Below are positions 1-8,846 of a stretch of DNA of 18,474 nt, piece by piece. Positions within the stretch are counted from its first letter, which is position 1, and each line of letters starts with the position of its first letter. Source of the stretch: Flavobacteriales bacterium UBA1820 (lineage in GTDB: Bacteria; Bacteroidota; Bacteroidia; Flavobacteriales; UBA1820); assembly GCA_002314265.1 (NCBI GenBank), contig DCEW01000029.1:1-18474 (forward strand). Reading direction: 5' to 3'. The notes under the pieces are model-generated. The model was not told the origin of the DNA. It searched no databases and saw only the letters and a program-made list of their open reading frames with translations. The position numbers were made by a program, and so were the translations under genes.

Positions 1-38
1 CCGGAGCTTTCAGCTCCGGCCCTTTCGCTTGCCCGCCC
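1..38 (-). repeat. Dispersed-repeat candidate (left copy): 13-base motif plus hairpin
   Basis: Read on the minus strand, the motif GGGCGGGCAAGCG (26-38) is followed after 6 bases by a perfect 8-bp stem with a 3-base loop (arms 1-8 and 12-19, CCGGAGCT/AGCTCCGG). The same 13-base motif followed by another short hairpin lies at the opposite end of the window in the outward direction. It sits just after the stop codon of the EamA-type gene, so the hairpin could also act in transcription termination, but the window ends before any T-run could be seen. Repeat identity is inferred from only two copies. Confidence 0.5.
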
Positions 39-50
39 TATGCCCCTCGT

Positions 51-464
51 TCAGAAAAGGATCACTACCGAACCAGCGACAATGAGCAATCCCCCCACGA
101 TGGTCTTCACATCGGGCGTTTCCCGCAGGAGGAAAAAAGCCAGAAGCATGGCCATGGCCACCGACAACTTATCGACAGGAGCCACCTTCGACACGGGTCC
201 CGACTGCAACGCTTTGAAATAAAACAGCCAGGAAAGTCCCGTCGTCACACCCGAAAGCACCAAAAAAAGGATCGCCCGACGGGAAAGTTCCCGAATAGAT
301 TCCTCACGGCCCCATAACAGAACAACCCCCCAGGCAATGAACAAAATAACGGTAGTCCGTATCGCCGTTGCCAGATTGGAATCCACTCCTTTGACCCCCA
401 TCTTGGCAAAGATCGCAGTCAAGGCCGCGAAAAAAGCCGAAAGAACAGCATAAAACTTCCACAT
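51..464 (-). CDS. Small EamA/DMT-family membrane transporter
   Basis: This is a 137-residue hydrophobic protein with five likely membrane helices (about residues 5-22, 31-51, 64-82, 97-113 and 118-136). The patterns AIRTTVILFIAW, LSWLFYFKALQSGPVSKVAPVDKLS and the closing GGLLIVAGSVVIL are typical of a single EamA domain of the drug/metabolite transporter superfamily. Full members have two such domains and ten helices, so this half-size protein would probably work as a dimer in the inner membrane. The substrate cannot be read from the sequence. It starts 20 bases after the murF stop on the same strand and is probably co-transcribed with it. The start is preceded by AAGGATC and a run of nine G, which is odd and could affect expression. 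Confidence 0.85.
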   Translation of the reverse strand: MWKFYAVLSAFFAALTAIFAKMGVKGVDSNLATAIRTTVILFIAWGVVLLWGREESIRELSRRAILFLVLSGVTTGLSWLFYFKALQSGPVSKVAPVDKLSVAMAMLLAFFLLRETPDVKTIVGGLLIVAGSVVILF

Positions 465-484
465 GATCCTTCCCCCCCCCAGTT

Positions 485-1783
485 CTACAACAAATCCAGA
501 AATCGTTCCATCCGCATCCCGCGCGAACCTTTGACCAAATAGGCCGCCGAAACGGAAGGCTTTTCAAATGCCGAGGCAAACTCGTCGAAAGTGCGGAAAA
601 CGGAAGTCTTTCCCGAAGGAGAAACCGCCCGGGAGAAATTTTCCCCCACCAGGTACACCCTTTCGAAAGGCAAAGCAGCCGCCAAAGAAGCGATCCGGAG
701 ATGCTCCTGGCGGGCATACGTACCCAGTTCGAACATATCGCCCAGCACGGCGATCTTTTCCCGAGCGCCCGTATCGGTACGGGCAAAGTTTTCGAGCGAA
801 AGCTCCATGCTGCTCGGATTGGCATTGTAGGCATCCATCATGAGGACATCCGCTCCGCGCTCCATCCACTGCGAACGGTTGTTGTCCGGTATGTACGAAG
901 CAAGGGCCCGAGCGATGTCCTGCGGAGCGACCCCGAAATACAGTCCTACGGCAATGGCTGCACAGGCATTGGTAAAATTGTACTCCCCGCTCAAAGCAGT
1001 GGCAAACTCCGCAGAGGAGAAACGCCCCGTTACCCTCGGAAGCGACGAGAGCATCTCGATGGCTACATCGGCCGGACGGCCCTGCGAAGAGAAGGTATAG
1101 CGGCGGATACCCTCGCTGCGCTGCATCTGCAACGGATCGTCCGCCCGGACAAAGGCCAGCCCGTCGTTTTCCCGCAGAAAATCGTACAGTTCGGACTTGG
1201 TCCGGATCACGCCCTCCACCCCACCGAACCCCTCCAGGTGCGCGCGGCCGAAATTGGTGATGTAGCCATAATCCGGACGGGCAATGGCGCACAGATCGCG
1301 GATCTCGTGCGGATGGGAAGCCCCCATTTCCACTACGGCAAACTGATGGCCGGGGCGCAGCGAGAGCAGCGTGAGGGGAACGCCGATGTGGTTGTTCAGG
1401 TTACCTTGCGTGGCACACACTTCAAACCGGCAGGCAAGCACCCGGCGCAGGAGCTCCTTGGTCGTGGTCTTGCCGTTGCTGCCGGTCAGGCACAAAACCG
1501 GGATGCCCATCTTCATCCGGTGCAGGGTTGCGGTCTGCTGAAGGGCGGTGAGGACATCCTCCACGACGATCACTTGTTCAGTATCCGCATAACGATGGGG
1601 ATCGTCGGTAACTACTCCGGCGGCTCCTGCCTGCAGGGCGGAGGGAACGAAATCGTTTCCATCGAAATTTTCACCCTTGAGGGCAAAAAACACATCGCCC
1701 GGGGCGATCTTCCGCGTGTCGGTCGTTACCCGAAAACCGTTTTCAACCAGGATCCGGTAGATTTGTTCGATCTTATTGTTCAT
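485..1783 (-). CDS. murF: UDP-N-acetylmuramoyl-tripeptide--D-alanyl-D-alanine ligase (MurF)
   Basis: MurF uses ATP to join D-Ala-D-Ala to the UDP-MurNAc-tripeptide, the last cytoplasmic step in making the peptidoglycan pentapeptide precursor. The 432-residue length is usual for the family. The N-terminal domain (about 1-90) contains the TDTRKIAPGDVFFALKGENFDG region that binds the uridine nucleotide. The central ligase domain has the ATP loop GSNGKTTT at 101-108, VVEMGASHPHEI at 150-161, and RTKSELY around 194-200, whose lysine 196 fits the carbamylated lysine of Mur ligases. DAYNANPSSM at 317-326 and LGDMFELG at 347-354 are C-terminal MurF signatures. The other mur genes are not beside it. 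It lies downstream of a strong terminator that ends the TPR gene, so it should have its own promoter, but I could not identify one in the short gap. Confidence 0.97.
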   Translation of the reverse strand: MNNKIEQIYRILVENGFRVTTDTRKIAPGDVFFALKGENFDGNDFVPSALQAGAAGVVTDDPHRYADTEQVIVVEDVLTALQQTATLHRMKMGIPVLCLTGSNGKTTTKELLRRVLACRFEVCATQGNLNNHIGVPLTLLSLRPGHQFAVVEMGASHPHEIRDLCAIARPDYGYITNFGRAHLEGFGGVEGVIRTKSELYDFLRENDGLAFVRADDPLQMQRSEGIRRYTFSSQGRPADVAIEMLSSLPRVTGRFSSAEFATALSGEYNFTNACAAIAVGLYFGVAPQDIARALASYIPDNNRSQWMERGADVLMMDAYNANPSSMELSLENFARTDTGAREKIAVLGDMFELGTYARQEHLRIASLAAALPFERVYLVGENFSRAVSPSGKTSVFRTFDEFASAFEKPSVSAAYLVKGSRGMRMERFLDLL

Positions 1784-1830
1784 CGTTTTCCGTAGTTCGT
1801 TTTCGCGATTTTTCTCAAAGAGTCTGCATA

Positions 1831-1865
1831 CGAAAAACGCGGCGGAAGCTCCGCCGCGTTTTTCG
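1831..1865 (-). terminator. Strong intrinsic terminator after the TPR gene
   Basis: A perfect 16-bp inverted repeat (arms 1831-1846 and 1850-1865) with a 3-base loop has a GC-rich core (CGCGGCGGA) flanked by five A on one side and five T on the other. It lies 15 bases beyond the TPR stop codon and before the murF start, in the place expected for the minus-strand TPR transcript. Because the A and T runs are symmetric it could also terminate in the other direction. Confidence 0.9.
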
Positions 1866-1880
1866 ATCCTTTGACAAGGA

Positions 1881-3290
1881 TCACATGCCCATCATCTGTT
1901 GCTCGAGAGCTTCGTACTTTTTAACATTTTCCTGATCGTCCAATGCGGTATATACGCTGCGCAGGATGCGAACGATGTTCAACTCATCGGGCAATACCTT
2001 GTGTGCACCTTCCAGTAGATCGACCACTTCCTTGTACAGCGCCTTTTTCTGAGCGACCAGCTCGTCGTACTGTTTCTTCTGCTCGGCATTGAGCGAGAGA
2101 GGCAGCTTGTCGATCTCTTCATTGATGCGCTGCTCGCCGTTCAACATGGTAGAAGCCAAGTTGACATACGCATTGACATACTTGGGATCCACTTCGATGG
2201 CTTTCTTGTAGTATTCGATCGACTTGGCTTCGTCGCCCTTTTCTCCATAAATAAAACCGATGTTGTAGAAGATTTCGGCATCGCCTTCAAATACCTTTTC
2301 AGCATTGAGCAGGTTTTCCAGGAATTTGTCCAAATCACCTTTCTGATACTGGATCTGTCCTTCGAGCAAGAAGATATCCTTGTCCTTGGGATACTTCTTC
2401 AATGCCTTCTGGCAATATTCGAGAGCCTGATCGTACTCTTCGTCCTGATAGCACAACTGGATAAGCAGCAGATAAATACCGGGCTGCTTGTCTTCCTCGA
2501 CCCGAACTTCGGGATCGGATGCGAGTTTGAGTTTTACCTGCATGTCCATGTCCTCCTTCGAGTTGTAAACACGGCGCTCACCGGTCAGGGCATCGGTAGC
2601 CTCGTAAATGGTCTCGATACCGGTGTAATCCATGTCGATCAGACGTTTGTAAAGTTCCTTGGCACCGGCATAATCTCTGGCTTGCAGCAAAGAGATGGCT
2701 GCGTTGTTCAGCAGGGCGGTATCGGCCTTGGGCGCAAATACCTTCTGCGCTTCGTACGTCAGTTCGAACAGTTCGGCTGCTTTCTTGAAATCGCGCGAAT
2801 TGAACGCATTGACACTCTGCTGGTAGTATCCGTTGCCGAACTCACCCACCGTGGTGTGCATCTGCGGAGTGTAGGTAGCTATCCGTTTGGTCACCTTCGG
2901 CTTGCTGTACTTGCCGGAAGCGATGGCGTCGTCCAATTCTTTCTGAGAGTCGAAATATACCGTCTTTTTGGTTGCATTGTCGCGAGCCGAAAAGTTTTGT
3001 CCTTTCTCATACTCGGCCAGGGCGTTGAGTTCTTCGAGCGCCTGATCGATCATCTCCCGGTTGTCGCCGGCGAGCTGAAGTTTGGAAAGACCGACCAGAT
3101 ACATTGCTTTGGCGACCATGTCGGGTTTGGAAGTCTCATCCAACATCTGCTGACCCTTTTGAGCCTGAGTGAGGGCGGTTTGGTAATCTCCCTTGTCGAA
3201 CGCTTTCTGGGCTGCGTCCAGTTCGGTTTTCTGGGCATAGGCCGATGCGACCAGGCACATCAAAGCCGAAGTAAGAAGTAAACGTTTCAT
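1881..3290 (-). CDS. Secreted tetratricopeptide-repeat protein
   Basis: This 469-residue protein starts with a clear signal peptide (MKRLLLTSALMCLVASAYA, cleavage likely before Gln20), so it is exported to the periplasm or beyond. TPR-like helix pairs are visible at about 21-48, 155-182, 191-220, 270-301 (YDQALEYCQKALKKYPKD), 304-334 and 338-371 (AKSIEYYKKAIEVDPK), and more helical sequence follows. No catalytic motif is seen. A scaffold or protein-protein contact role is the usual one for TPR proteins, but the partner is unknown. The segment 98-150 has little TPR character. The C-terminus is methionine-rich (EQQMMGM). It has its own promoter in the gap after gyrA and ends at a strong terminator, so it is probably a single-gene transcript, possibly with some read-through from gyrA. 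Confidence 0.9.
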   Translation of the reverse strand: MKRLLLTSALMCLVASAYAQKTELDAAQKAFDKGDYQTALTQAQKGQQMLDETSKPDMVAKAMYLVGLSKLQLAGDNREMIDQALEELNALAEYEKGQNFSARDNATKKTVYFDSQKELDDAIASGKYSKPKVTKRIATYTPQMHTTVGEFGNGYYQQSVNAFNSRDFKKAAELFELTYEAQKVFAPKADTALLNNAAISLLQARDYAGAKELYKRLIDMDYTGIETIYEATDALTGERRVYNSKEDMDMQVKLKLASDPEVRVEEDKQPGIYLLLIQLCYQDEEYDQALEYCQKALKKYPKDKDIFLLEGQIQYQKGDLDKFLENLLNAEKVFEGDAEIFYNIGFIYGEKGDEAKSIEYYKKAIEVDPKYVNAYVNLASTMLNGEQRINEEIDKLPLSLNAEQKKQYDELVAQKKALYKEVVDLLEGAHKVLPDELNIVRILRSVYTALDDQENVKKYEALEQQMMGM

Positions 3291-3348
3291 GATAATTGAT
3301 TATTGGCTTTTGATTTATCTTTCAGTTTGACATTATTTCTCTGCTGCA

Positions 3349-3379
3349 CAAAAGTCGAGAATTATCTTGGCAAGACAAA
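3349..3379 (-). promoter_or_regulatory. Bacteroidetes-type promoter for the TPR gene
   Basis: On the minus strand the sequence reads TTTG, 19 bases, GACTTTTG. This matches the Bacteroidetes consensus TTTG-N19-21-TAnnTTTG with one mismatch in the -7 box (3349-3356; -33 box 3376-3379). It would give a leader of roughly 50 bases before the TPR start. The -33 box overlaps a 7-bp A/T-rich inverted repeat (arms 3376-3382 and 3392-3398), which might act as a weak terminator for gyrA or as a protein site. That part is speculative. Confidence 0.5.
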
Positions 3380-3415
3380 ATTTTCCGGATGAATTTTGCG
3401 CAGGTTCGTCGGTTT

Positions 3416-5950
3416 TTACTCTTTATGTCCCTCAGAGGATGCCTGGAGCGAAGCCGCATCGCCGGCTGTTTCTGTCGGCGATCCTTCCGTCGAATCTTCC
3501 TGCTGCTCGTCTTCGGAAATGACCTTGGCCACCGCCGCGATCTCGTCTCCTTCGCGCAGGTTGATCAGTTTCACCCCTTGGGTGGCCCGTCCCATCACGC
3601 GCAAGGTATCGATGCCCATGCGAATGGTCAGACCGTTGCGGGTGATGATCATCAGGTCTTCGTCGCCCTTGACATCCACGATGGCCACCAACTCGCCCGT
3701 CTTGTCGGTAACATGGATCGTCTTGACGCCCTTGGCACCCCGGTTGGTCTCGCGGTACTCGTCGAACTGCGAACGCTTGCCGAAGCCCTTCTCGGAGACT
3801 ACCAATACGTCGGACTGTACGTCGTCCACGCAGATCATCCCGACCACCCGGTCGTCCGCCCCGTCGAGTGTTACCCCGCGCACACCGGTAGCATTGCGCC
3901 CCATCGGACGGAGTTTTTCCTCGTCGAAACGTATGGCCTTGCCCTTGCGGGTGGCGATCATGATCTTGGACGATCCGGTGGTCAGGCGCGCTTCGAGCAG
4001 CATATCGCCTTCGCGCACATTGATCGCATTGATCCCGTTGGTACGGGGACGGGAATACGCTTCGAGGGACGTCTTCTTGACCGTGCCGTCGCGGGTAACC
4101 AGCACCACGTAATGGCTGTCGATGTACTGCTGATCCTTGAGGTTGTCCACCATGATGTAGGCGCGCACCTTGTCGTCCTGTTCGATGTTGATCAGGTTTT
4201 GGATCGCGCGACCCTTGGCCGTCTTGGCACCTTCCGGGATCTCGAACACCCGCATCCAGAACACCTTGCCCTTTTCGGTAAAGAACAGCATGTACTGATG
4301 GTTGGTCGCCATGAACAGATGTTCGAGAAAATCCTCCTCGCGGGTGGAAACGCCTTTCTGCCCGACCCCTCCGCGCGACTGGCGGCGGTATTCGGCCAGA
4401 CGGGTGCGCTTGATGTAACCCGCGTGGGAAATGGTAACCACCACTTCCTCATCGGCGATCATATCCTCGACCGAGAAGTCGCCGTCGGCACCGTATTCTA
4501 TTTCGCTGCGGCGCGGATCGCCGTATTTCTGCTTGACTTCCTCCATCTCCTGCCGCACCAGTTCCATACGGAGATTGCGGTCGGCCAGCAGAGCCTTGTA
4601 ACGTTCGATACGCCGGAGGATGTCGTCGTACTCGGCGCGGAGTTTGTCCTGTTCCAGACCGGTAAGCTGGCGCAGACGCATCTCGACGATGGCGCGCGCC
4701 TGGATCTCGGAAAGGGAGAAACGCTCCATGAGCCGGGTGCGGGCTTCGTCGGGATTGGAAGCCGCCCGGATGATCCGCACCACCTCGTCGATATTGTCCG
4801 AGGCAATGATGAGCCCCTGAAGGATATGGGCGCGTTCCTCGGCCTTGTTGAGTTCGAACTGCGTGCGACGGGTAACCACATCGTGGCGGTGTTCGACAAA
4901 GTAATGCACCAGGTCCAGCAGGTTGAGCAGCCGCGGACGGCCGTCCACCAGGGCGATGTTGTTGACCGAGAAGGACGACTGCAACGCCGTGTTCTTGTAC
5001 AGCGTATTGAGCACCACGTTGGGCACGGCTTCGCGTTTGACCACATAGACGATACGCATCCCGCTGCGGTCGGACTCGTCGCGGATCGAGGAGATCCCCT
5101 CGATCTTCTTTTCGTTGATCAGGTCCACCGTGCGCTTGATCATCTCGGACTTGTTCACCTGGTAAGGGATCTCGCTCACCACGATGCACTGTCTGCCGTC
5201 GATCTCCTCGATGGTAGCCTTGCCCCGGATCACCACCCGGCCGCGTCCCGTGCGGTAGGCTTCGCGCACGCCGCTGATCCCGTAGATGATCCCGCCGGTG
5301 GGGAAGTCCGGTGCCTTGACATAGTTCATCAACTCGTCCACCGTGATGTCCGGATTGTCGATATAGGCATTGATCGCATCTACCGTTTCCGAAAGGTTGT
5401 GCGGAGGCATGTTGGTGGCCATACCGACCGCGATGCCGGCCGCTCCGTTGACCAGCAAATTGGGAATGCGGGTAGGCAGCACCGAGGGTTCCTTGAGCGT
5501 ATCGTCGAAGTTGGGCACCATATCGACCGTATCCTTGTCGATGTCCACCATCATGTCTTCGGCGATCTTGCGCAGCCGGGCTTCGGTATAACGCATCGCG
5601 GCGGCCGAGTCGCCGTCCACACTACCGAAGTTACCCTGCCCGTCCACCAGCATGTAGCGCATCGACCAGTTTTGCGCCATGCGCACCATCGTGTCATAGA
5701 CCGAGCTGTCGCCGTGCGGGTGGTACTTACCCAGCACCTCACCCACGATACGGGCCGACTTCTTATAACTCGAAGTGGACGTGATGCCCAGTTCGTTCAT
5801 ACCGAAAAGCACGCGGCGGTGCACCGGCTTGAGCCCGTCGCGCACATCGGGAAGTGCGCGGGAAACGATCACCGACATCGAATAGTCGATGTATGAAGAC
5901 TTCATTTCATCGACGATGTTGATCGGTATCAGTTTTTCTCCATCTTCCAT
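3416..5950 (-). CDS. gyrA: DNA gyrase subunit A
   Basis: GyrA is the breakage-reunion subunit of DNA gyrase. It acts with GyrB to introduce negative supercoils. The length (844 residues) and start ([40 protein letters not shown]) fit GyrA rather than ParC. The quinolone region reads [11 protein letters not shown] at 77-87. Serine 82 and aspartate 86 match E. coli Ser83 and Asp87, so the common resistance changes are absent. The catalytic tyrosine is Tyr121 in [10 protein letters not shown]. The C-terminal DNA-wrapping domain begins near 500, and its GyrA box reads QSRGGVG (524-530) instead of the enteric QRRGGKG. The last 30 or so residues are acidic and low in complexity. The gene is divergent from purA and has a good promoter in the shared gap. 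Confidence 0.97.
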   Translation of the reverse strand: MEDGEKLIPINIVDEMKSSYIDYSMSVIVSRALPDVRDGLKPVHRRVLFGMNELGITSTSSYKKSARIVGEVLGKYHPHGDSSVYDTMVRMAQNWSMRYMLVDGQGNFGSVDGDSAAAMRYTEARLRKIAEDMMVDIDKDTVDMVPNFDDTLKEPSVLPTRIPNLLVNGAAGIAVGMATNMPPHNLSETVDAINAYIDNPDITVDELMNYVKAPDFPTGGIIYGISGVREAYRTGRGRVVIRGKATIEEIDGRQCIVVSEIPYQVNKSEMIKRTVDLINEKKIEGISSIRDESDRSGMRIVYVVKREAVPNVVLNTLYKNTALQSSFSVNNIALVDGRPRLLNLLDLVHYFVEHRHDVVTRRTQFELNKAEERAHILQGLIIASDNIDEVVRIIRAASNPDEARTRLMERFSLSEIQARAIVEMRLRQLTGLEQDKLRAEYDDILRRIERYKALLADRNLRMELVRQEMEEVKQKYGDPRRSEIEYGADGDFSVEDMIADEEVVVTISHAGYIKRTRLAEYRRQSRGGVGQKGVSTREEDFLEHLFMATNHQYMLFFTEKGKVFWMRVFEIPEGAKTAKGRAIQNLINIEQDDKVRAYIMVDNLKDQQYIDSHYVVLVTRDGTVKKTSLEAYSRPRTNGINAINVREGDMLLEARLTTGSSKIMIATRKGKAIRFDEEKLRPMGRNATGVRGVTLDGADDRVVGMICVDDVQSDVLVVSEKGFGKRSQFDEYRETNRGAKGVKTIHVTDKTGELVAIVDVKGDEDLMIITRNGLTIRMGIDTLRVMGRATQGVKLINLREGDEIAAVAKVISEDEQQEDSTEGSPTETAGDAASLQASSEGHKE

Positions 5951-5997
5951 AATTTCAATCTATTATCCTTCTTTCTGTCTTTTTTCGCAATAGTTTT

Positions 5998-6031
5998 CAA
6001 AAGTACGGAATTTTCTCGGAACCTCCACAAT
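5998..6031 (-). promoter_or_regulatory. Promoter for gyrA
   Basis: The minus strand shows a perfect -7 box TACTTTTG (5998-6005). A weaker -33 box ATTG (6028-6031) lies 22 bases upstream of it. The expected transcript start is about 40 bases before the gyrA ATG. A perfect 14-bp palindrome lies just upstream of the -33 box. Confidence 0.6.
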
Positions 6032-6033
6032 GA

Positions 6034-6047
6034 TTTTTGCGCAAAAA
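6034..6047. promoter_or_regulatory. Perfect 14-bp palindrome between gyrA and purA
   Basis: TTTTTGCGCAAAAA is an exact palindrome placed between the two divergent promoters, next to the gyrA -33 box. It could be a regulator site or simply back-to-back TTTG promoter elements. No regulator can be named. Confidence 0.35.
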
Positions 6048-6073
6048 ACCGCCTGCGAAAACCTTATTTGCCC

Positions 6074-6081
6074 TATCTTTA
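6074..6081 (+). promoter_or_regulatory. Probable -7 box of the purA promoter
   Basis: TATCTTTA matches TAnnTTTG at seven of eight positions and lies 39 bases before the purA ATG. I see no TTTG at the right distance upstream (the nearest, 6036-6039, is 34 bases away), so the promoter assignment is tentative. Confidence 0.4.
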
Positions 6082-6120
6082 CGGCTTGTAAGAAACAACG
6101 CTAAACACATATCGCATATC

Positions 6121-7398
6121 ATGGCAATCGATCTTCTTCTGGGTCTCCAATGGGGAGACGAAGGCAAAGGAAAAATCGTGGACGTGCTCACGGCCGGCTA
6201 CGACATCATCGCCCGTTTCCAGGGCGGCCCCAACGCCGGACACACGCTGGAATTCGGCGGGATAAAACACGTACTGCACACCATCCCCTCGGGCATTTTC
6301 CACGAAAAGTCGGTCAATGTGGTGGGCAACGGCGTGGTGATCGACCCCGTGATCCTGGCCAAAGAGATCGACGATCTGTCCAAATACAACCTCGACATCC
6401 CTTCCCGGCTGCTCATCTCGCGCAAGGCGCACCTGATCCTGCCGACCCACCGCCTGCTCGACGCAGCCTCCGAAGCTTCGAAAGGCAAGGCCAAGATCGG
6501 CTCCACCCTCAAGGGTATCGGACCGACCTACATGGACAAGACGGGCCGCAACGGTCTGCGGGTAGGCGACACCGAACTGCCGGACTTCATGGAGCGCTAC
6601 CATGCCCTGGTGAAAAAACACCTAGCGATGCTCGACAACTACAACGCCCGCATCGAATTCGACCTGAACGAACTGGAACGCGAATGGTTCGCCGCACTCG
6701 AAGTGCTCAAATCGCTCACCTTCGTCGACAGCGAACACTACCTCAACCAAGCCGTCGCCCAAGGGAAAAAGATCCTGGCCGAGGGCGCACAGGGAGCGAT
6801 GCTGGACGTCGACTTCGGCACCTACCCCTTCGTTACCTCGTCCAACACGATGGCCGCCGGAGCCTGCACCGGACTGGGCGTGCCCCCGAGAGCCATCGGT
6901 GAAGTATTCGGTATCTTCAAGGCCTACACCACCCGGGTGGGTTCGGGTCCTTTCCCCACCGAACTGAACGACGCCACGGGCGACCGTCTGTGCGAAATCG
7001 GTCGCGAGTACGGTGCGACCACCGGACGGCGCCGGCGCTGCGGCTGGCTGGACCTGCCGGTGCTCAAGTACGCGTGCATGGTCAGCGGGGTTTCGCAGCT
7101 GATGATGATGAAGGCCGACGTGCTCTCCGGCTTCCCGGAAGTGAAAGTCTGCACGCACTACGAATACATGGGCAAAAAGATCGACTACCTGCCCTACAAC
7201 ATCGAAGAAAAATACGTCCGCCCCATCTACGAGACCCTTCCCGGATGGAACGGCGACCTGACCGGCGTAACCGACGAAGCGGGCATCCCGCAGGAACTCC
7301 GCGCATACATCGCCTACATCGAGAAAGCGCTGGAGGTACCCATCACCATCGTATCGGTAGGGCCCGACCGCACGCAGACCATCCTGCGCGCTCACTAA
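6121..7398 (+). CDS. purA: Adenylosuccinate synthetase
   Basis: PurA condenses IMP and aspartate using GTP to make adenylosuccinate, the first committed step from IMP to AMP. The start at ATG 6121 gives 425 residues beginning MAIDLLLGLQWGDEGKGK, the usual family start. An in-frame ATG at 6037 would add 28 residues of non-family sequence covering the promoter and is rejected. Catalytic Asp13 lies in the GDEGKGK loop (12-18) and His41 in NAGHT (38-42), at the same numbers as in E. coli. GSTLKGIGPTYMDK follows near 127-140, and the IMP/aspartate-binding loop GATTGRRRRCGW is at 298-309. It is divergent from gyrA, and a glycosyltransferase gene follows 15 bases after its stop. Confidence 0.97.
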   Translation: MAIDLLLGLQWGDEGKGKIVDVLTAGYDIIARFQGGPNAGHTLEFGGIKHVLHTIPSGIFHEKSVNVVGNGVVIDPVILAKEIDDLSKYNLDIPSRLLISRKAHLILPTHRLLDAASEASKGKAKIGSTLKGIGPTYMDKTGRNGLRVGDTELPDFMERYHALVKKHLAMLDNYNARIEFDLNELEREWFAALEVLKSLTFVDSEHYLNQAVAQGKKILAEGAQGAMLDVDFGTYPFVTSSNTMAAGACTGLGVPPRAIGEVFGIFKAYTTRVGSGPFPTELNDATGDRLCEIGREYGATTGRRRRCGWLDLPVLKYACMVSGVSQLMMMKADVLSGFPEVKVCTHYEYMGKKIDYLPYNIEEKYVRPIYETLPGWNGDLTGVTDEAGIPQELRAYIAYIEKALEVPITIVSVGPDRTQTILRAH

Positions 7399-7413
7399 TC
7401 CCCGCGTAAGGCC

Positions 7414-8676
7414 ATGTCCGCGCGCCCGACCCGCATCTACCTCTTTACCGACCGGTATCCGTACGGGCGGGGCGAGACCTTTGTCGAGGGAGAATTGCGC
7501 ACCCGCACGGGAGGGACGGAGAAGATCACCGTCTTTCCCGCGCGCAAGGCGCAAGCGATCCGGCGTATGCCCGAAGGCATCGCCCTGAACACCTCTTTGG
7601 CCGAAGCGCCCCGATGGCGGAAAGCTGCCGCCGCATTCCGCGCACTGTTCAGCCCTTACCTGTGGAGCCTTCCCTTTCGGTCCCGGCGGCCGAACACCCT
7701 GCGGGGCTGGCGCAACGCTGCGGGCGGCCTGTACCGCGCCTACCTCACTTTTCTCACCTTGAAATCCTCCGAAGAGCTATTCTCCCGGGCGGCCATCTTT
7801 TACAGCTACTGGCTGGACAACACCGCTACGGGGATCGCCCTGGCCAAAGGCCGCCTGAAAACCTTGCGGGACAAACCGCTGGTGTGCCGTGCACACGGCT
7901 ACGATGTGTTCGAGCAGGCCCGCGGCATCTTTTTCCCCGCGCGTCCACAGGCACTGGAGCGCATCGACCGGGTATTCCCGGTCTCCTTCGCCGGGGAAAG
8001 CTACCTCAAGGCGCGCTATCCCCGCGTGGCCTCCCGGATCGGCTACCGCCACCTCGGGGTGGATAGCCAAGCCGTACCTCCGCGGGAAGCCCCGCAGAAG
8101 GTCCTCCGCATCGTTTCCTGCGCCAACGTGATCGCCCTGAAACGCATCGACCTGACGGGCGAGTTTCTCAAACAATACGCCCGACTGCATCCCGAAACGC
8201 AGATCCGATGGACCCACTTCGGTACGGGCGTGCTGCTGGAACACGTAAAAACCCTAGCGGAAGAAGACGCTCCGGAGAACTTCCACGCGGTGTTCGAAGG
8301 GGCGGTGGAAAACCGGGAAATCCTCCGGCGGTATGCCGCAGGCGAATTTGACGTATTCGTCTCCCTAAGCCGCTCGGAAGGGATGCCGGTCTCGGCCATC
8401 GAAGCGATGAGTTGCGGCATTGTCCCCTTGTGTACCGATGCCGGCGGCACGCGCGATGCGGTGGATGCCTCCTGCGGAGCTCTGCTGCCCGTCGATCTGA
8501 CCGCAGAAGCCTTCGCCGAAGCACTGGACACCATCCGGGAGCACTACGGCACCCTGTCCGCCGCTGCCCTCGAAAAACAAAGACGGGACTTCTGCGCCCG
8601 GGACAACTACGAGGCTTTCTACCGCACCTTGGATTCCCTGGCACGAAAAAAACAAGTCCTTTCCCGGAAGGGTTAA
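7414..8676 (+). CDS. Glycosyltransferase, GT4-type (GT-B fold)
   Basis: This 420-residue protein transfers a sugar from a nucleotide donor to an unknown acceptor, probably in surface glycan or exopolysaccharide synthesis. The N-terminus IYLFTDRYPYGRGETFVEGEL is typical of the acceptor domain of GT4-like enzymes such as the WcaL group. The C-terminal donor domain contains VSLSRSEGMPVSAIEAMSCGIVPLCTDAGGTRDAV. Glu322 and Glu330 form the EX7E motif that contacts the donor nucleotide. No signal peptide or membrane helix is obvious, so it is likely cytoplasmic or membrane-associated. It starts 15 bases after purA and is probably transcribed with it. No other polysaccharide gene is nearby, which is unusual for this class. 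The exact sugar cannot be predicted. Confidence 0.87.
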   Translation: MSARPTRIYLFTDRYPYGRGETFVEGELRTRTGGTEKITVFPARKAQAIRRMPEGIALNTSLAEAPRWRKAAAAFRALFSPYLWSLPFRSRRPNTLRGWRNAAGGLYRAYLTFLTLKSSEELFSRAAIFYSYWLDNTATGIALAKGRLKTLRDKPLVCRAHGYDVFEQARGIFFPARPQALERIDRVFPVSFAGESYLKARYPRVASRIGYRHLGVDSQAVPPREAPQKVLRIVSCANVIALKRIDLTGEFLKQYARLHPETQIRWTHFGTGVLLEHVKTLAEEDAPENFHAVFEGAVENREILRRYAAGEFDVFVSLSRSEGMPVSAIEAMSCGIVPLCTDAGGTRDAVDASCGALLPVDLTAEAFAEALDTIREHYGTLSAAALEKQRRDFCARDNYEAFYRTLDSLARKKQVLSRKG

Positions 8677-8846
8677 AACAAGCTCCCTTTCGCCTTTCTT
8701 CCCCCGGATCTTTCCGAAATCTCTCACTCACAAAAACCCGACAAACGACCGAGCGCCCCTCTTTGGAAGGGACGCCCGAACTTTTCCACCCCTTTCCCGG
8801 GGCCGACAAAAAAGACGAAGGAGCCACAACCCCTTCGGAGACCGCC
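8677..8846. other. Convergent intergenic gap without a clear terminator
   Basis: This 170-base gap lies between the converging glycosyltransferase and barrel-protein genes. The only structure I see is an imperfect 8-bp hairpin (arms 8753-8760 and 8768-8775, one mismatch, 7-base loop) without a good T-run on either side. It may serve as a weak bidirectional terminator. No open frame with family character was found. Confidence 0.4.

Noticed and set aside
701-1795. A 364-codon open frame opposite murF
   Set aside because: It is antisense to a clear murF gene and has no family character.
3376-3398. A/T-rich inverted repeat as gyrA terminator
   Set aside because: The stem is only seven A/T-rich pairs with no following T-run, and it overlaps the TPR promoter, so a terminator call is not supported.
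3389-5896. An 835-codon open frame on the strand opposite gyrA
   Set aside because: It lies wholly within gyrA, has unusual His/Asp/Val-rich composition and no recognisable family. Long antisense frames arise from the codon bias of GC-rich genes.
6037-6120. Possible 28-residue N-terminal extension of PurA
   Set aside because: The added residues do not match the family, and the stretch contains the likely promoter. The start at 6121 puts Asp13 and His41 at the standard numbers.
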